A stretch of 64,000 nt of DNA from JBDWFY01 sp965275915 (GTDB lineage Bacteria > Pseudomonadota > Alphaproteobacteria > Rhizobiales > Stappiaceae). Location of the stretch: contig CBDHYI010000008.1 of the NCBI GenBank assembly GCA_965275915.1, positions 1,533,689 through 1,597,688 on the forward strand. The letters are read 5' to 3'. Shown here piece by piece: positions 53,215-62,516 of the stretch (positions within the stretch are counted from its first letter, which is position 1; each line of letters opens with the position of its first letter). The notes under the pieces are model-generated. The model made no database searches and was not told where the DNA came from. It saw nothing but the letters and a program-made list of their open reading frames with translations. Both the position numbers and the translations under genes were made by a program.

Positions 53215-54309
53215 TCAGTGTATCACGCCGGCGATATCAATCGGACGGTGCTCGCGGATCGATTGTTCCGCTGCAAGTCCTATCGCGACGGCAATGAAGC
53301 CGTCCCTGAGCGTGACTTCGGGAGATCCCTGTCCGCTTTCTACCATTTGCGAGAACTTCTGATGCTGATAATAGGTCGACCCGTGATGATCGCCCGCCTG
53401 AAGAACATCAAGGTCCACCTCGATTGTCTCCGTCACCGGGCCCTTTGGATGCCGCGGTGAGAAGATCACTTCACTGTCCCGCTCCTCATGCCCCGGCCAG
53501 AAACGGGCCGGACCGGGAACATGCGCCGCAATTTCCGCTCTGTCACCTGTCGCCACGATCTGTTCCTGCCAATAAGCGCCTTCGGCAAACATGCACAGAT
53601 CGAGCATTGCCCGGACGCCGTTTTCGAAGTCGACAAGGACATAAGCATTGTCGATCATATCCGGCAGTTTGTCGTCGGCTTTTGCGTCGAGGTGATTGAC
53701 GTCCTGACCGCCCGATGCATAGACCCTGACCGGTTCGGACTGACTGATCAGGCGCATCAGGTCGAAGAAATGACAGCATTTTTCGACCAGTGTGCCGCCG
53801 GATTTTTCGGAAGAGCGATTCCAGTCGCCGACCTTGTCGAGAAACGGAAACCGGTGTTCGCGGATCGAGAGCATACGCAGGTTCCCAAGATCGCCTTTGA
53901 GAGTGCGCTCAATGAGACGGGCAACCGGCGGAATATAGCGGTATTCCATTGCCACCCAGGTTGGCGCATGGCGGTTTTGGGCCTTGGACAGGACGGACTT
54001 GCAGTGATCCAGCGTCGTGCACAACGGCTTTTCAACAAGGATCGGCAGATTGGTGGAGAGCGAGTCGCTTAACACATCAAAATGGGTGTGGTTGGGCGAA
54101 GCAATCAGGAGACAGTCGGCAACATTCGCCGAAAGGAGTTCCTTATAATCGGAAAATGTGAGGCAGCCGTTCCCAGCAAGTTTTGCGGCATTGATCCGCA
54201 TCGCTTCATTGGGATCGGCTATGGCGGTCACCGAATTGCCAAGAAGCGTTATGTTGCGAATATGTTCCTGGCCCATCATTCCCGAGCCTATAACGGCATA
54301 ACGTGGCAT
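53215..54309 (-). CDS. Gfo/Idh/MocA oxidoreductase, candidate NAD-dependent sulfoquinovosidase (GH188-like)
   Basis: A 364-residue protein starting RYAVIGSGMMGQEHIRNITL, the Rossmann NAD-binding site. LPILVEKPLCTTLD carries the conserved EKP of Gfo/Idh/MocA enzymes and LVEKCCHFFDLMRL the catalytic histidine region. It is the last gene of the operon on the minus strand, 76 bases after the isomerase gene. In sulfoquinovose clusters of the sulfo-EMP2 type, a Gfo/Idh/MocA protein (SqgA, GH188) releases sulfoquinovose from its glycosides with NAD. The operon context is why I suggest that function. A plain sugar dehydrogenase is the alternative. Confidence 0.75.
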   Translation of the reverse strand: MPRYAVIGSGMMGQEHIRNITLLGNSVTAIADPNEAMRINAAKLAGNGCLTFSDYKELLSANVADCLLIASPNHTHFDVLSDSLSTNLPILVEKPLCTTLDHCKSVLSKAQNRHAPTWVAMEYRYIPPVARLIERTLKGDLGNLRMLSIREHRFPFLDKVGDWNRSSEKSGGTLVEKCCHFFDLMRLISQSEPVRVYASGGQDVNHLDAKADDKLPDMIDNAYVLVDFENGVRAMLDLCMFAEGAYWQEQIVATGDRAEIAAHVPGPARFWPGHEERDSEVIFSPRHPKGPVTETIEVDLDVLQAGDHHGSTYYQHQKFSQMVESGQGSPEVTLRDGFIAVAIGLAAEQSIREHRPIDIAGVIH

Positions 54310-54385
54310 TATTCTTGTTTCTTTCCGTTCAGCACCAGTGATTTTGCACGTAACTGCATGGGCGAGCGCACATGTCCCGCGCGTT

Positions 54386-55777
54386 TCAGATTTCCAGTAT
54401 CGGTATGTTCAATTCTGCGGCGACCGACGCAAGGGTGGCTCGGTGGTCGCCATATATCAGCGCCATATGATGCTCAAGACCTGCATCCATGATACGCTGC
54501 ATGACCGTTTCGGGCGGCGTGTCGAACGTCAGCACACCGGATGTTCCGGTGAAAGCCTTCTGCCGTTTTTCCATTGCGCCCGCCGAGACAACCATTTTTA
54601 CCTCGTCGCGGGCCTGACTGACGCGCGCGAGCGTGACGCGGCCCGGCTTGAGCGGGAATTCGTACAGGAGCGGCATTTTCCTGTTCGTGTGAATGGTGGC
54701 CGCGCGGGCTGCATCGGGGTCGGCCATCGAGATCGGCGCCTGACCGCAGTGCCAGACGACGCCGGTGCCATCTGCGGTATCGATATCGACCAGATCGACA
54801 AGAAAGGCGGGCTCGCCGGCGATCTCCTGAACAATCAGGGACGTGAGCGCCCCGTAAACGTCCGCCTCACAGGCGCAGGGCACCTTCTTTTCCGCCATCA
54901 TCGAAACAGGCCCGCAAACCGCGCCGCCATATTCGGTAAAGGTTTCGGGCCAGCAGCGGATAGCAAACGCGTCGAATCCACCGGATTGACGGATGTCTTC
55001 AAGGGCTACCTTGAGCCTGAGTGACTTGTCCAACTGCTCCTGGTCGACCCTGTCAAGACCGGATACGGCGTCTTCGGCGTCCTTGCGCACGTCCGCGACA
55101 TTCTGTTGCGATGCGGCCTGTGCCCGCTCAAACAGATCGGGCAGTGCGATCTCGCTGACGGACACCTGGGCAAGCGTTGAGAGCTTGTTGTCGTTATAGG
55201 CGCAGGTATCGAAGCCATCCGGATGCTGGCCGATCCGGCCAATGCGTGCCCCCCTGAGCTTGTGGACCAGGTTTTTGGCACGGGCGTTTTGAAGACCTTG
55301 CGAAGACTTTGGCGGGATCGGCCTGGTCTCGCCGGAACCTGTCAGCAGGTCATTGAGAGCCGCGTCAAAACCCGGCTCGCCGGGGGTCCGATAGAGCCAG
55401 GAAAACGGGCGATCTCTCAGCCCCAGCGCATGAGCAGCGAGATTGAGGCCGCAAAATGCATTCAGGCGAAGGCGTCCGCCGAGGCGCGGTTCCGGAAAGG
55501 CCCAGATGGCAAGCGGTCCCTGCAGCGTTTCGGCGATTTTCGCCGTCATGGCTGCATCGGTGAAGGTCACCTGAAGGATGAGAGAAAGATCCGGCTCGTC
55601 GTCAGCCAACTCCTCAAGGGCACGGGATGTGGCATCCGCATCCATAAGCAGGCTGCGCGCTCCGGTAATGCGGTGTCCGCTTTGATCCAGTTGCAGGAGT
55701 GCTGCTTCGAGCAGTTCTTCGGCATAAGGGACATCGAAAGTCGGTCGCCCGAGCGGTAAGAGGCCGATGGTCGCCAT
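54386..55777 (-). CDS. L-fucose-isomerase-like protein, candidate sulfoquinovose isomerase (SqvD-like)
   Basis: A 463-residue protein from ATG 55777, which directly follows the aldolase stop. ATIGLLPLGRPTFDVPYAEELLEAAL at the start and the C-terminal GVLTFDTPPETVMQRIMDAGLEHHMALIYGDH are of the L-fucose/arabinose isomerase superfamily; FAIRCWPETFTEYGGAVCGP and a late CEADVYGALT hold the likely metal ligands. In sulfo-EMP2 clusters such a protein turns sulfoquinovose into sulfofructose. Without context it would be only a sugar isomerase-like protein. Confidence 0.75.
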   Translation of the reverse strand: MATIGLLPLGRPTFDVPYAEELLEAALLQLDQSGHRITGARSLLMDADATSRALEELADDEPDLSLILQVTFTDAAMTAKIAETLQGPLAIWAFPEPRLGGRLRLNAFCGLNLAAHALGLRDRPFSWLYRTPGEPGFDAALNDLLTGSGETRPIPPKSSQGLQNARAKNLVHKLRGARIGRIGQHPDGFDTCAYNDNKLSTLAQVSVSEIALPDLFERAQAASQQNVADVRKDAEDAVSGLDRVDQEQLDKSLRLKVALEDIRQSGGFDAFAIRCWPETFTEYGGAVCGPVSMMAEKKVPCACEADVYGALTSLIVQEIAGEPAFLVDLVDIDTADGTGVVWHCGQAPISMADPDAARAATIHTNRKMPLLYEFPLKPGRVTLARVSQARDEVKMVVSAGAMEKRQKAFTGTSGVLTFDTPPETVMQRIMDAGLEHHMALIYGDHRATLASVAAELNIPILEI

Positions 55778-55778
55778 T

Positions 55779-56822
55779 TTATCCCCCGAAACCGGGATAG
55801 TGATGCCGGAATTCACCGCTCTTTGGCGTGACATCCGCATTGGCGCCGATTGCCTCATGCTCAAACCAGGGCAGGGCCTTTTCGTCGGTCAGGGCGTTGA
55901 GCCTCTTCATATAGGACATGCTGTCGCCGGCAAGTTCCGTCCGGATCGCCTGCCAGTCCGGGAAATGCTTGAACGCATCCAGCCAGATTGCCCTTCCGGC
56001 GAGATATCCGGAAGCACCCGCCTCATAGGCCTGGGTCATGATATTATAAAAATCCGGTTTGCCCGCACCGGCAGACAACATCACCCACGGCCGGCCGGCC
56101 AGTCTGCCCATTTCGGCAAAGAGCGCCTGCGCCTCTTCCCAGCCGTCATCGCCAACGGCCGGAACGTTTTTCGCTTCCATCGGACTTTCGAGCTTGAACA
56201 CATCGACCCCGAAGTCCGGATGGGCAAATGCTTCGACGCTCTTCAGGACGTGATCGGAATTTTTACCCTTCATTTCGATATAGTCCTTGGTCTGATCCGC
56301 GTCTTTTGCCAGCGGATAGACAAGGAGTTCGAACAGGAAGGGAATGTCGTACTTTGCGCAAGCCTCGCCGATGCGCTTTGTGAAGTCCTTTTGCGCGTTA
56401 TTGACGGATGCGTCGGCGTCCGGGCGGTACCAGGTCAGGACTTTTACAGCATCGCCGCCGACCCGCTTGATTTTCTCAACCGACCAGTCGTCAATCTCCG
56501 ACGACAGCCGGCCACCGGAATTTTCGACAAACAGACTGTCTTCCAGGGTCACAATCAGCCCTTTTTGCGGGCTGTAGACCGAAATCCCGGCCGGATAAGC
56601 GTAGTGGGGATCAAGCAGCATGGCGGAACTTTCGCCCTGAAGCTCCTCTATCAGCATTTTTTTGAAACCCGCCACGTCTTCCCAAGGTGCTTCGTCCGTG
56701 CCGCGCACTTTCATGACCGGGTTCTTAATCGGCGGGCGCTGGTCTACGGCCGTCATCTTGAAACGGCCACTGGCATCGGCCATGCGGCGCATGCCCCAGA
56801 GTTTGCCTGCGCTCAGTCTCAT
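55779..56822 (-). CDS. LacD/YihT-like class I aldolase, candidate sulfofructose-1-phosphate aldolase (SqiA-like)
   Basis: A 347-residue TIM-barrel aldolase of the tagatose-1,6-bisphosphate aldolase (LacD) group, to which YihT belongs. FKMTAVDQRPPI at residue 17, AMLLDPHYAYPAGIS, GGDAVKVLTWYRPDAD with the Schiff-base lysine region, and VDVFKLESPMEAKNV mark it. Its start overlaps the kinase stop in ATGA, so the two are translated together. It would split sulfofructose 1-phosphate into DHAP and sulfolactaldehyde if the pathway call is right. Confidence 0.85.
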   Translation of the reverse strand: MRLSAGKLWGMRRMADASGRFKMTAVDQRPPIKNPVMKVRGTDEAPWEDVAGFKKMLIEELQGESSAMLLDPHYAYPAGISVYSPQKGLIVTLEDSLFVENSGGRLSSEIDDWSVEKIKRVGGDAVKVLTWYRPDADASVNNAQKDFTKRIGEACAKYDIPFLFELLVYPLAKDADQTKDYIEMKGKNSDHVLKSVEAFAHPDFGVDVFKLESPMEAKNVPAVGDDGWEEAQALFAEMGRLAGRPWVMLSAGAGKPDFYNIMTQAYEAGASGYLAGRAIWLDAFKHFPDWQAIRTELAGDSMSYMKRLNALTDEKALPWFEHEAIGANADVTPKSGEFRHHYPGFGG

Positions 56823-57721
56823 ACCTGTCTCTCCTGAATGAAAGCCTCGACTTCCGGGCGGGTCGGGATACCGTCCCGGCCGCCAAAACGACTGCATTTG
56901 ATTGCGGCGGTCGCGGAGGCGAAACGAATTGCATCTTCAATTGACTGTTTCTCGGCCAAAGCAAGGGCGAATGCGCCGTGCCAGGCATCTCCGGCACCAA
57001 GTGTGTCGATAACTTCGACCGAAAAGGCCGGAAGGTGTTCTATGCCGCTTTGTCCGGTCCAGTATACGCCATTTGCGCCGTCCGTGACGCAAACCCAGTT
57101 GCCGGTCTTCTCGGCAATTTCGGCGATCTGCCGCCCCATGTCGCCATCCCCGGCATATTCCAGCAGACCTTCGGCAGAGAAAGCGACGTGGGATGCGGCC
57201 GCAATGGCCTCAGAACTTCCATCATCCATCGGCCGTTCCGCATCAAGAACGCCGGGGATCCCTTGCATTTTTGCTGTTTTCAGCAGGGTAACCGCGCCGC
57301 TGGTCCACCGGTTGTCAGCGAGCACGGCATCTGTTCCGGAGGGGAGCCTGGCGGGGAGCCAGTCGGGTTCGTCAGGCAGCGCGGGGTCACGATAATTGAC
57401 GATCTGCCGTTCTCCCTGCGCGTCGATATAGATCGAGGAAAATGACGACCGGTTCTCTGAAAAAAGGCGGACCGGAGAACAGTCAACCTGTTCCGCTTCA
57501 AGCCCATTCAGGATCATTTCGCCGATCGGATCCTTACCCAGACGTGAAATGAGGGACGAGTGCCCGCCAAGGCGGGCCACCGTAATCGCCGCGCTTGCCG
57601 CGCATCCGCCGCCGACAATGGCGGCATTCTGAGCCCGGTATTTTTTTGCTTCCGTGGGCAGTGTGTCCATGGAAAAGACGAAATCGATGACAGCGACGCC
57701 GCAGGATAATACGCCAGCCAT
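56819..57721 (-). CDS. PfkB-family sugar kinase, candidate sulfofructose kinase (SqiK/YihV-like)
   Basis: A 300-residue ribokinase-like enzyme. The first PfkB site is GGGCAASAAITVARLGG, and the catalytic site near the end is VEVIDTLGAGDAWHGAFALAL with the base aspartate. It overlaps the aldolase by an ATGA. Kinase-aldolase pairs of this type act on ketoses; together with the isomerase and aldehyde dehydrogenase it fits the kinase of sulfo-EMP2. The 475-base gap upstream contains a long inverted repeat. Confidence 0.85.
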   Translation of the reverse strand: MAGVLSCGVAVIDFVFSMDTLPTEAKKYRAQNAAIVGGGCAASAAITVARLGGHSSLISRLGKDPIGEMILNGLEAEQVDCSPVRLFSENRSSFSSIYIDAQGERQIVNYRDPALPDEPDWLPARLPSGTDAVLADNRWTSGAVTLLKTAKMQGIPGVLDAERPMDDGSSEAIAAASHVAFSAEGLLEYAGDGDMGRQIAEIAEKTGNWVCVTDGANGVYWTGQSGIEHLPAFSVEVIDTLGAGDAWHGAFALALAEKQSIEDAIRFASATAAIKCSRFGGRDGIPTRPEVEAFIQERQV

Positions 57722-57740
57722 TTTCGGATCATCTCCCCTG

Positions 57741-57901
57741 GAGCATGTTGTGTTTAGCTTGGATCATTTGATGGCGGAAAATCGGTTCGGTCGGCAAGGC
57801 GCGTTTTGAAGCGCGATGCGGTGCATCGAGCAAGCAGCGCAACGATGTCCAATGGGCAGATTTTCCGCCATCAAATGATCCAAGCTAAACACAACATGCT
57901 C
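57741..57901. repeat. Element of 161 bases with perfect 43-base inverted repeats
   Basis: Bases 57741-57783 are the exact reverse complement of 57859-57901. The 75-base centre contains smaller self-pairing parts (GCGCGTTTTGAAGCGCG). It has no open frame. It looks like a small non-autonomous mobile or intergenic repeat element, or a very strong RNA hairpin in the operon transcript. Confidence 0.85.
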
Positions 57902-58155
57902 TGAGCGCTTCGGAAAAAACAGCGAAAAACTCGCTGAACGCCGTTCGTTTTTTAGTCTTTTATAAGACATTGCACACCTGTTCAAGCATGTGTCGAAAAA
58001 TTGGATTACGGTCCGTCTCGATTGTTGGTAACGGGGGAACCATGACCGTATGCAGCCCGGCGGCAACCGGTCCGCGGCCGATCTGTAAGCAAGCCTGACC
58101 GATCAGGCACAATCCGTAGGATTTTGCGGCGAGTTGCGACCTTTGCCGCAGAGGA

Positions 58156-58184
58156 GCCCACCGGGACCAATGATCCCGGTGGCC
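58156..58184 (-). terminator. Strong hairpin after the aldehyde dehydrogenase gene
   Basis: Just after the dehydrogenase stop on the minus strand, CCACCGGGA and TCCCGGTGG form a nine-pair stem. No T-run follows, so it may attenuate rather than fully stop transcription into the kinase genes. Confidence 0.4.
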
Positions 58185-58196
58185 GGATTCGCGGGA

Positions 58197-59654
58197 TTAC
58201 ATGCCAAGACCGCCGACGCAGGCGTACTTGATATGCAGATAGTCATTGACTCCGTATTTGGATCCCTCGGTACCCATCCCGGAATCTTTCATGCCGCCAA
58301 AGGGCGCCACTTCTGTCGTAATAAGCCCCTCGTTGACGCCGACCAGTCCATATTCCAGGCCTTCCATAACCCGGAATACCCGGCCAAGATCCTGCGAATA
58401 GAAATAACAGGCCAGTCCGTATTCAGTGTCGTTCGCCCGGGCGATAGCCTCTTCCTCGGTGTCGAACTTGAAAAGCGGTGCAAGCGGTCCGAACGTCTCT
58501 TCACGCGCCACCTTCATATCCGACGTCACATTGGCGACGAGTGTCGGCTCAAAGAAACTGCCGCCCCTGTCGTGGCGTTTGCCGCCGGTTATGACCGAAC
58601 CGCCTTTTGCAAGCGCGTCCTCAATATGCTCTTCGACTTTGGCGACCGCATTGCCGTCAATAAGCGGGCCCTGGGTTGTGCCTTCTTCCATTCCGTTGCC
58701 GACCTTGAGCTGTTCGTTCATGGCCGCTGACAGCTTTTCCGCAAAAGCGTCGTACACGCTCGCCTGGACGTAGATACGGTTGGCACAGACACAGGTCTGA
58801 CCGGAGTTGCGGAATTTGGAAATCATCGCACCGGCAACGGCTGTATCAAGATCCGCATCGTCAAAAACGAGGAAGGGCGCATTTCCGCCCAGTTCCATTG
58901 AGATTTTTTTCATGTGAGCGCCGGCGGCGGAAGCCAGGGTTTTGCCCACTGCCGTTGAGCCGGTGAACGTGATCTTGCGAAGATTCGGATTTTCGCACAT
59001 CTCTGCGGCAATTTCGGCAGCCGATCCGGTGATGACGTTCAGGACACCGGCCGGGAAGCCGGCTTCTTCTGCAAGAGCACCAAATGCCAGGGCGGAATAA
59101 GGTGTTTGCGTTGCGGGTTTGATCACCATGGTACATCCCGCGGCAAGCGCGGCGCCCATTTTCCTGGCGATCATTGAGTTGGGGAAATTCCAGGGGGTGA
59201 TTGCACCGACAACACCGACCGGTTCCTTCGAAACCAGGAGGCGCTTACCCGGCCAGGGCGAGGGAATGATATCGCCGTAGATCCGTTTCGCCTCCTCGGC
59301 AAAGAAACGGATATAGTTGACGCCAAGCGCGATTTCACCTTTGGCTTCCGCCAGCGGTTTCCCCATTTCGGTTGTCAGTATCCGTGCGAGTTCGTCATGA
59401 CGGGCCATGATGGCGTCGCCGAGTTTATGCATCAGTGCCGCGCGCTCGTTGGCCGTTGTCCGGCCCCAGGATTTGAACGCAACGTGAGCGGCCTCAATCG
59501 CCCGTGCGGTTTCTGTTCGGCCGCAACGAGGAATGGACCCGATGATGTCTCCCGTGGCGGGATTGTTCACCTCAATGGTTTCGCCGCTGTCAGCGGCAGC
59601 CCATGTTCCATTGATAAAATTGGCCTGTTTGACCAATGCGTTGTCCGTCATCAT
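58197..59654 (-). CDS. NAD(P)-dependent aldehyde dehydrogenase (GabD-like), candidate sulfolactaldehyde dehydrogenase (SlaB-like)
   Basis: A 485-residue succinate-semialdehyde-dehydrogenase-type enzyme. GVVGAITPWNFPNSM is the nucleotide region, ITFTGSTAVGKTL follows, SMELGGNAPFLVFDDAD has the catalytic glutamate, and NSGQTCVCANRIYVQ the nucleophilic cysteine. The end (GSKYGVNDYLHIKYACVG) is that of the GabD subgroup. In sulfoquinovose pathways the GabD-like SlaB oxidises sulfolactaldehyde to sulfolactate. It is 144 bases after the GntR gene. Confidence 0.88.
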   Translation of the reverse strand: MMTDNALVKQANFINGTWAAADSGETIEVNNPATGDIIGSIPRCGRTETARAIEAAHVAFKSWGRTTANERAALMHKLGDAIMARHDELARILTTEMGKPLAEAKGEIALGVNYIRFFAEEAKRIYGDIIPSPWPGKRLLVSKEPVGVVGAITPWNFPNSMIARKMGAALAAGCTMVIKPATQTPYSALAFGALAEEAGFPAGVLNVITGSAAEIAAEMCENPNLRKITFTGSTAVGKTLASAAGAHMKKISMELGGNAPFLVFDDADLDTAVAGAMISKFRNSGQTCVCANRIYVQASVYDAFAEKLSAAMNEQLKVGNGMEEGTTQGPLIDGNAVAKVEEHIEDALAKGGSVITGGKRHDRGGSFFEPTLVANVTSDMKVAREETFGPLAPLFKFDTEEEAIARANDTEYGLACYFYSQDLGRVFRVMEGLEYGLVGVNEGLITTEVAPFGGMKDSGMGTEGSKYGVNDYLHIKYACVGGLGM

Positions 59655-59798
59655 GAGTTACTCCATTGAGACTGATATCGGTGTTCGTGTTTGCAGTGAT
59701 GCCGGCGTGAGGGCCAACAGCGTGTACGTTTTCTTCAAGAACCTGCTGCCGCGTTCGCCGAGCGGTCCGGCAATGGATCGGATCACCCGGCCGCGCTT

Positions 59799-60512
59799 CT
59801 AGCGAAGCGTAACCGCATAGACAAGGTGGCGGGTGTCGCAAACAGACTGGCGCCACTCCGCCGGGTTGCCGTGAAGATCAAAAGCAAGCCGCTCGATGCT
59901 GAGAACAGGTGTTCCCTCGGCTAGTCCAAGTTGCTGCGCGTCCTGCTTCCCGGCGGATATGGCACGCAACTCCTCCTCCACGGAAACGATGTTTATCCCA
60001 TACTCCCGTTGATAATGAACGTAAACAGCGTTTGGAAGCGGCTTCGTGTCAAGGCCGGGATATTTTGCGGCAGAAACCACGATCCGTTCCAGTACCACGG
60101 GAAAATCATCGACGGACCGCGTTCTGACGAATTCCAGGACGTCATCATTGTCCGTGAGATTGAGTTTGCGCGCTTCGTTTACTCGAACTTGCCGCAGGGT
60201 GGCTGTTGAAACGCCGCATTCGGGGATCATCCGTTCCCCTCCCGGACGGGAGATGCGAAAAAACTGCGACAGGGACTGCTCGTATGTAACGGCAGTAATG
60301 AATGTACCTTTGCCCTGCTGCCGTTCCACCAGATTATCACTGGCAAGAGAGTCCAGGGCTTTGCGGACGGTTCCGTGGCTGACGCCCAGTTCCGCGGCCA
60401 GTGTTTGCTCGCTTGGAAGCAGTTGTCCGGGCTGCCAACTGCCATTTGAAATATTGTGCAGAAACATATCCCGCACCTGCCGATAAAGAGGGCGGAATTC
60501 AGTTGTTTCCAT
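59799..60512 (-). CDS. GntR/HutC-family regulator of the sugar operon
   Basis: A 237-residue regulator. ATG 60512 follows GGAGGAG; the longer open frame upstream is not protein-like. The N-terminal winged HTH is RPLYRQVRDMFLHNISNGSW, LLPSEQTLAAELGVSHGTVRKALDSL, and the C-terminal UTRA effector domain ends LSIERLAFDLHGNPAEWRQS. It leads the operon, and relatives are repressors released by the pathway's sugar or phosphate ester. Its operator is probably in the gap 60513-60853. Confidence 0.9.
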   Translation of the reverse strand: METTEFRPLYRQVRDMFLHNISNGSWQPGQLLPSEQTLAAELGVSHGTVRKALDSLASDNLVERQQGKGTFITAVTYEQSLSQFFRISRPGGERMIPECGVSTATLRQVRVNEARKLNLTDNDDVLEFVRTRSVDDFPVVLERIVVSAAKYPGLDTKPLPNAVYVHYQREYGINIVSVEEELRAISAGKQDAQQLGLAEGTPVLSIERLAFDLHGNPAEWRQSVCDTRHLVYAVTLR

Positions 60513-60853
60513 TGTGCGTCTCCTCCGGGCGGATTGTTCGACCCGCTGACGGGACGGTCGATCCGGTCTTTCAATTCTTTTATATCCTGCAACAAAATAG
60601 GCAAGCTGTTGGCGGTGGAGATGCCTTTTTGGGCTTGAGATGCCGGCAGGCCCGGGAACCTCTGTCACCGGTGTCATCCAAAGTGAGAATGAAATCTGTT
60701 TTGCCAAACAAATGGGGATATCTGTCTGCACTCTCTGGAGTGCAGTTGACGCGGACGCCATAAAGACTTCGGATTATCTGCGCCCTCCAATGGAAACCGA
60801 CAGATCAAACAGCCTCTTCCCCTTGAGGTGACCGGCCCACCACAAAAGGCTCC
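60513..60853. other. Divergent promoter region of the GntR and HerA-like genes
   Basis: 341 bases between diverging genes. It must hold both promoters and likely the GntR operator. I see no palindrome strong enough to name. Confidence 0.4.
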
Positions 60854-62383
60854 ATGACCGTAAATATTGACATTGGCACAACGGCGACCGGCGCCGCCGC
60901 ATCGCTGGATCTGGAAGAACTTCTGGCCACAAGGCTTTTGGTTCAGGGCAATTCAGGCTCGGGAAAGTCGCACTTGCTCAGAAGGCTTCTGGAACAGAGC
61001 GCCAAGTGGGTTCAGCAGGTGGTTATCGATCCGGAAGGCGACTTTGTCACGCTTTCCGACAAATATGGACATGTGGTTGTCGATGCGCTTGGCACGGAGC
61101 GCGATCTTTCTTTAATCGCCGGGCGGGTCCGGCAGCACCGGGTGTCAGCCGTTCTCAATCTGGAGGGGCTGGACGCGGATCGGCAGATGAAGGCCGCTGC
61201 GGCGTTTTTAGGCGGCCTTTTTGATGCCGAGCGCGAATACTGGTATCCGGCCTTGGTCATCGTGGACGAAGCTCAGCTTTTTGCGCCTGCTGCGGCCGGC
61301 GAAGTCACCGAGGAGGCGCGCCGGGTCTCCCTTGGCGCAATGACGAACCTGATGTGCCGCGGTCGAAAACGCGGATTGGCCGGCATCATCGCAACGCAGC
61401 GCCTCGCAAAGCTCGCAAAGAACGTTGCCGCCGAGGCTTCCAACTTTCTGATGGGGCGCACGTTTCTGGATATCGACATGGCTCGCGCGGCCGATCTGTT
61501 GGGAATGGAGCGACGGACCGCCGAAACATTTCGCAATCTGGATCGCGGGCATTTTGTTGCACTTGGCCCGGCACTGTACCGCCGGCCGGAAAAGGTCCGG
61601 ATCGGTCCGGTGGAAACTGCGGGGAGGGGAGGTTCACCCAAGTTGCTGCCCTTACCGGATCAGGCGGGCAACAGTGCAGAGGAGCTGATTTTCACGCCAA
61701 GTGAAACGGACAGGCAACCGATCAAACCAAGAGCTGTTCCAAAAGTCGACACCAGCGACCTTCTGGACCGATTGGCTGCCGGTCAGCCGGGGGGAAAAAA
61801 CGGGGCCTTGACGGGGGACACGGCGGCGTTGAATACCGCGGAGCGAGATCTGAAGATCGACGAAATACTGGCAGACATTATGTCCGATAAGGATGCGGCA
61901 TTTCAGCCGGTATCGGTTCTTTACCAGGATTTTCAGGTTCGTTGCCGCATTCAACACCTGCCAGGCAGTGTGCCGGACTTGCAGGCGTTTCGAAACCTGT
62001 TGTCTGTCGCAAGGGCGGGTGTCAGATCTACAGATATTGAAAACGATGACTGGGAACAGGCAGTGCTGATTGCCGATCAATTGCCTGAAGACATGCGGGG
62101 TGTTTTTCTCCTCCTCGCCAGAACGGCTTTGATAAAGGGCCCGTGTCCGGGCAATGAGGAAATTGCGACCGCTTATGGAACCCGATCCAAAAACCGGGCG
62201 CGCTGGCTGCTGACATTCATGGAAGAACGCGGGTTTCTGGTTTGTGCCAGCGATTTACGCGGCAACCGTATCGTCACGCTTCCTGATCTTGGCTGGCAGA
62301 CGGAGCCTGGAGATCCGGAGGCTGCGCCTCAGACAGAGGCGCGGCCAATCGGCACTATCATCCCAAATAAGCAAACTGCCTAG
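60854..62383 (+). CDS. HerA/DUF87-like ATP-binding protein
   Basis: A 509-residue protein. The Walker A is VQGNSGSGKSHLLRRLLE near residue 32 and the Walker B ALVIVDEAQLFAPAAAG near 138, followed by CRGRKRGLAGIIATQRLAKLAKN, the sensor region of HerA/FtsK-like DUF87 ATPases. A C-terminal half with a LPGSVPDLQAFRNLL segment ends in a possible winged helix (IATAYGTRSKNRARWLLTFMEERGFL). Probably a cytoplasmic DNA-related ATPase. No nuclease (NurA-like) partner is seen. It ends 10 bases before the change in sequence character. Confidence 0.75.
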   Translation: MTVNIDIGTTATGAAASLDLEELLATRLLVQGNSGSGKSHLLRRLLEQSAKWVQQVVIDPEGDFVTLSDKYGHVVVDALGTERDLSLIAGRVRQHRVSAVLNLEGLDADRQMKAAAAFLGGLFDAEREYWYPALVIVDEAQLFAPAAAGEVTEEARRVSLGAMTNLMCRGRKRGLAGIIATQRLAKLAKNVAAEASNFLMGRTFLDIDMARAADLLGMERRTAETFRNLDRGHFVALGPALYRRPEKVRIGPVETAGRGGSPKLLPLPDQAGNSAEELIFTPSETDRQPIKPRAVPKVDTSDLLDRLAAGQPGGKNGALTGDTAALNTAERDLKIDEILADIMSDKDAAFQPVSVLYQDFQVRCRIQHLPGSVPDLQAFRNLLSVARAGVRSTDIENDDWEQAVLIADQLPEDMRGVFLLLARTALIKGPCPGNEEIATAYGTRSKNRARWLLTFMEERGFLVCASDLRGNRIVTLPDLGWQTEPGDPEAAPQTEARPIGTIIPNKQTA

Positions 62384-62516
62384 TACGGAGTTAGGTTTCT
62401 GATACTGTATTTGAATATTTTCTATGATCAACAGGTTTGTTTACAATAAAACAGTATATATTACCTGCACTTTTGTTCAAGTTATTATTTACAATTTTTT
62501 TCATAAATGTTTTCTG

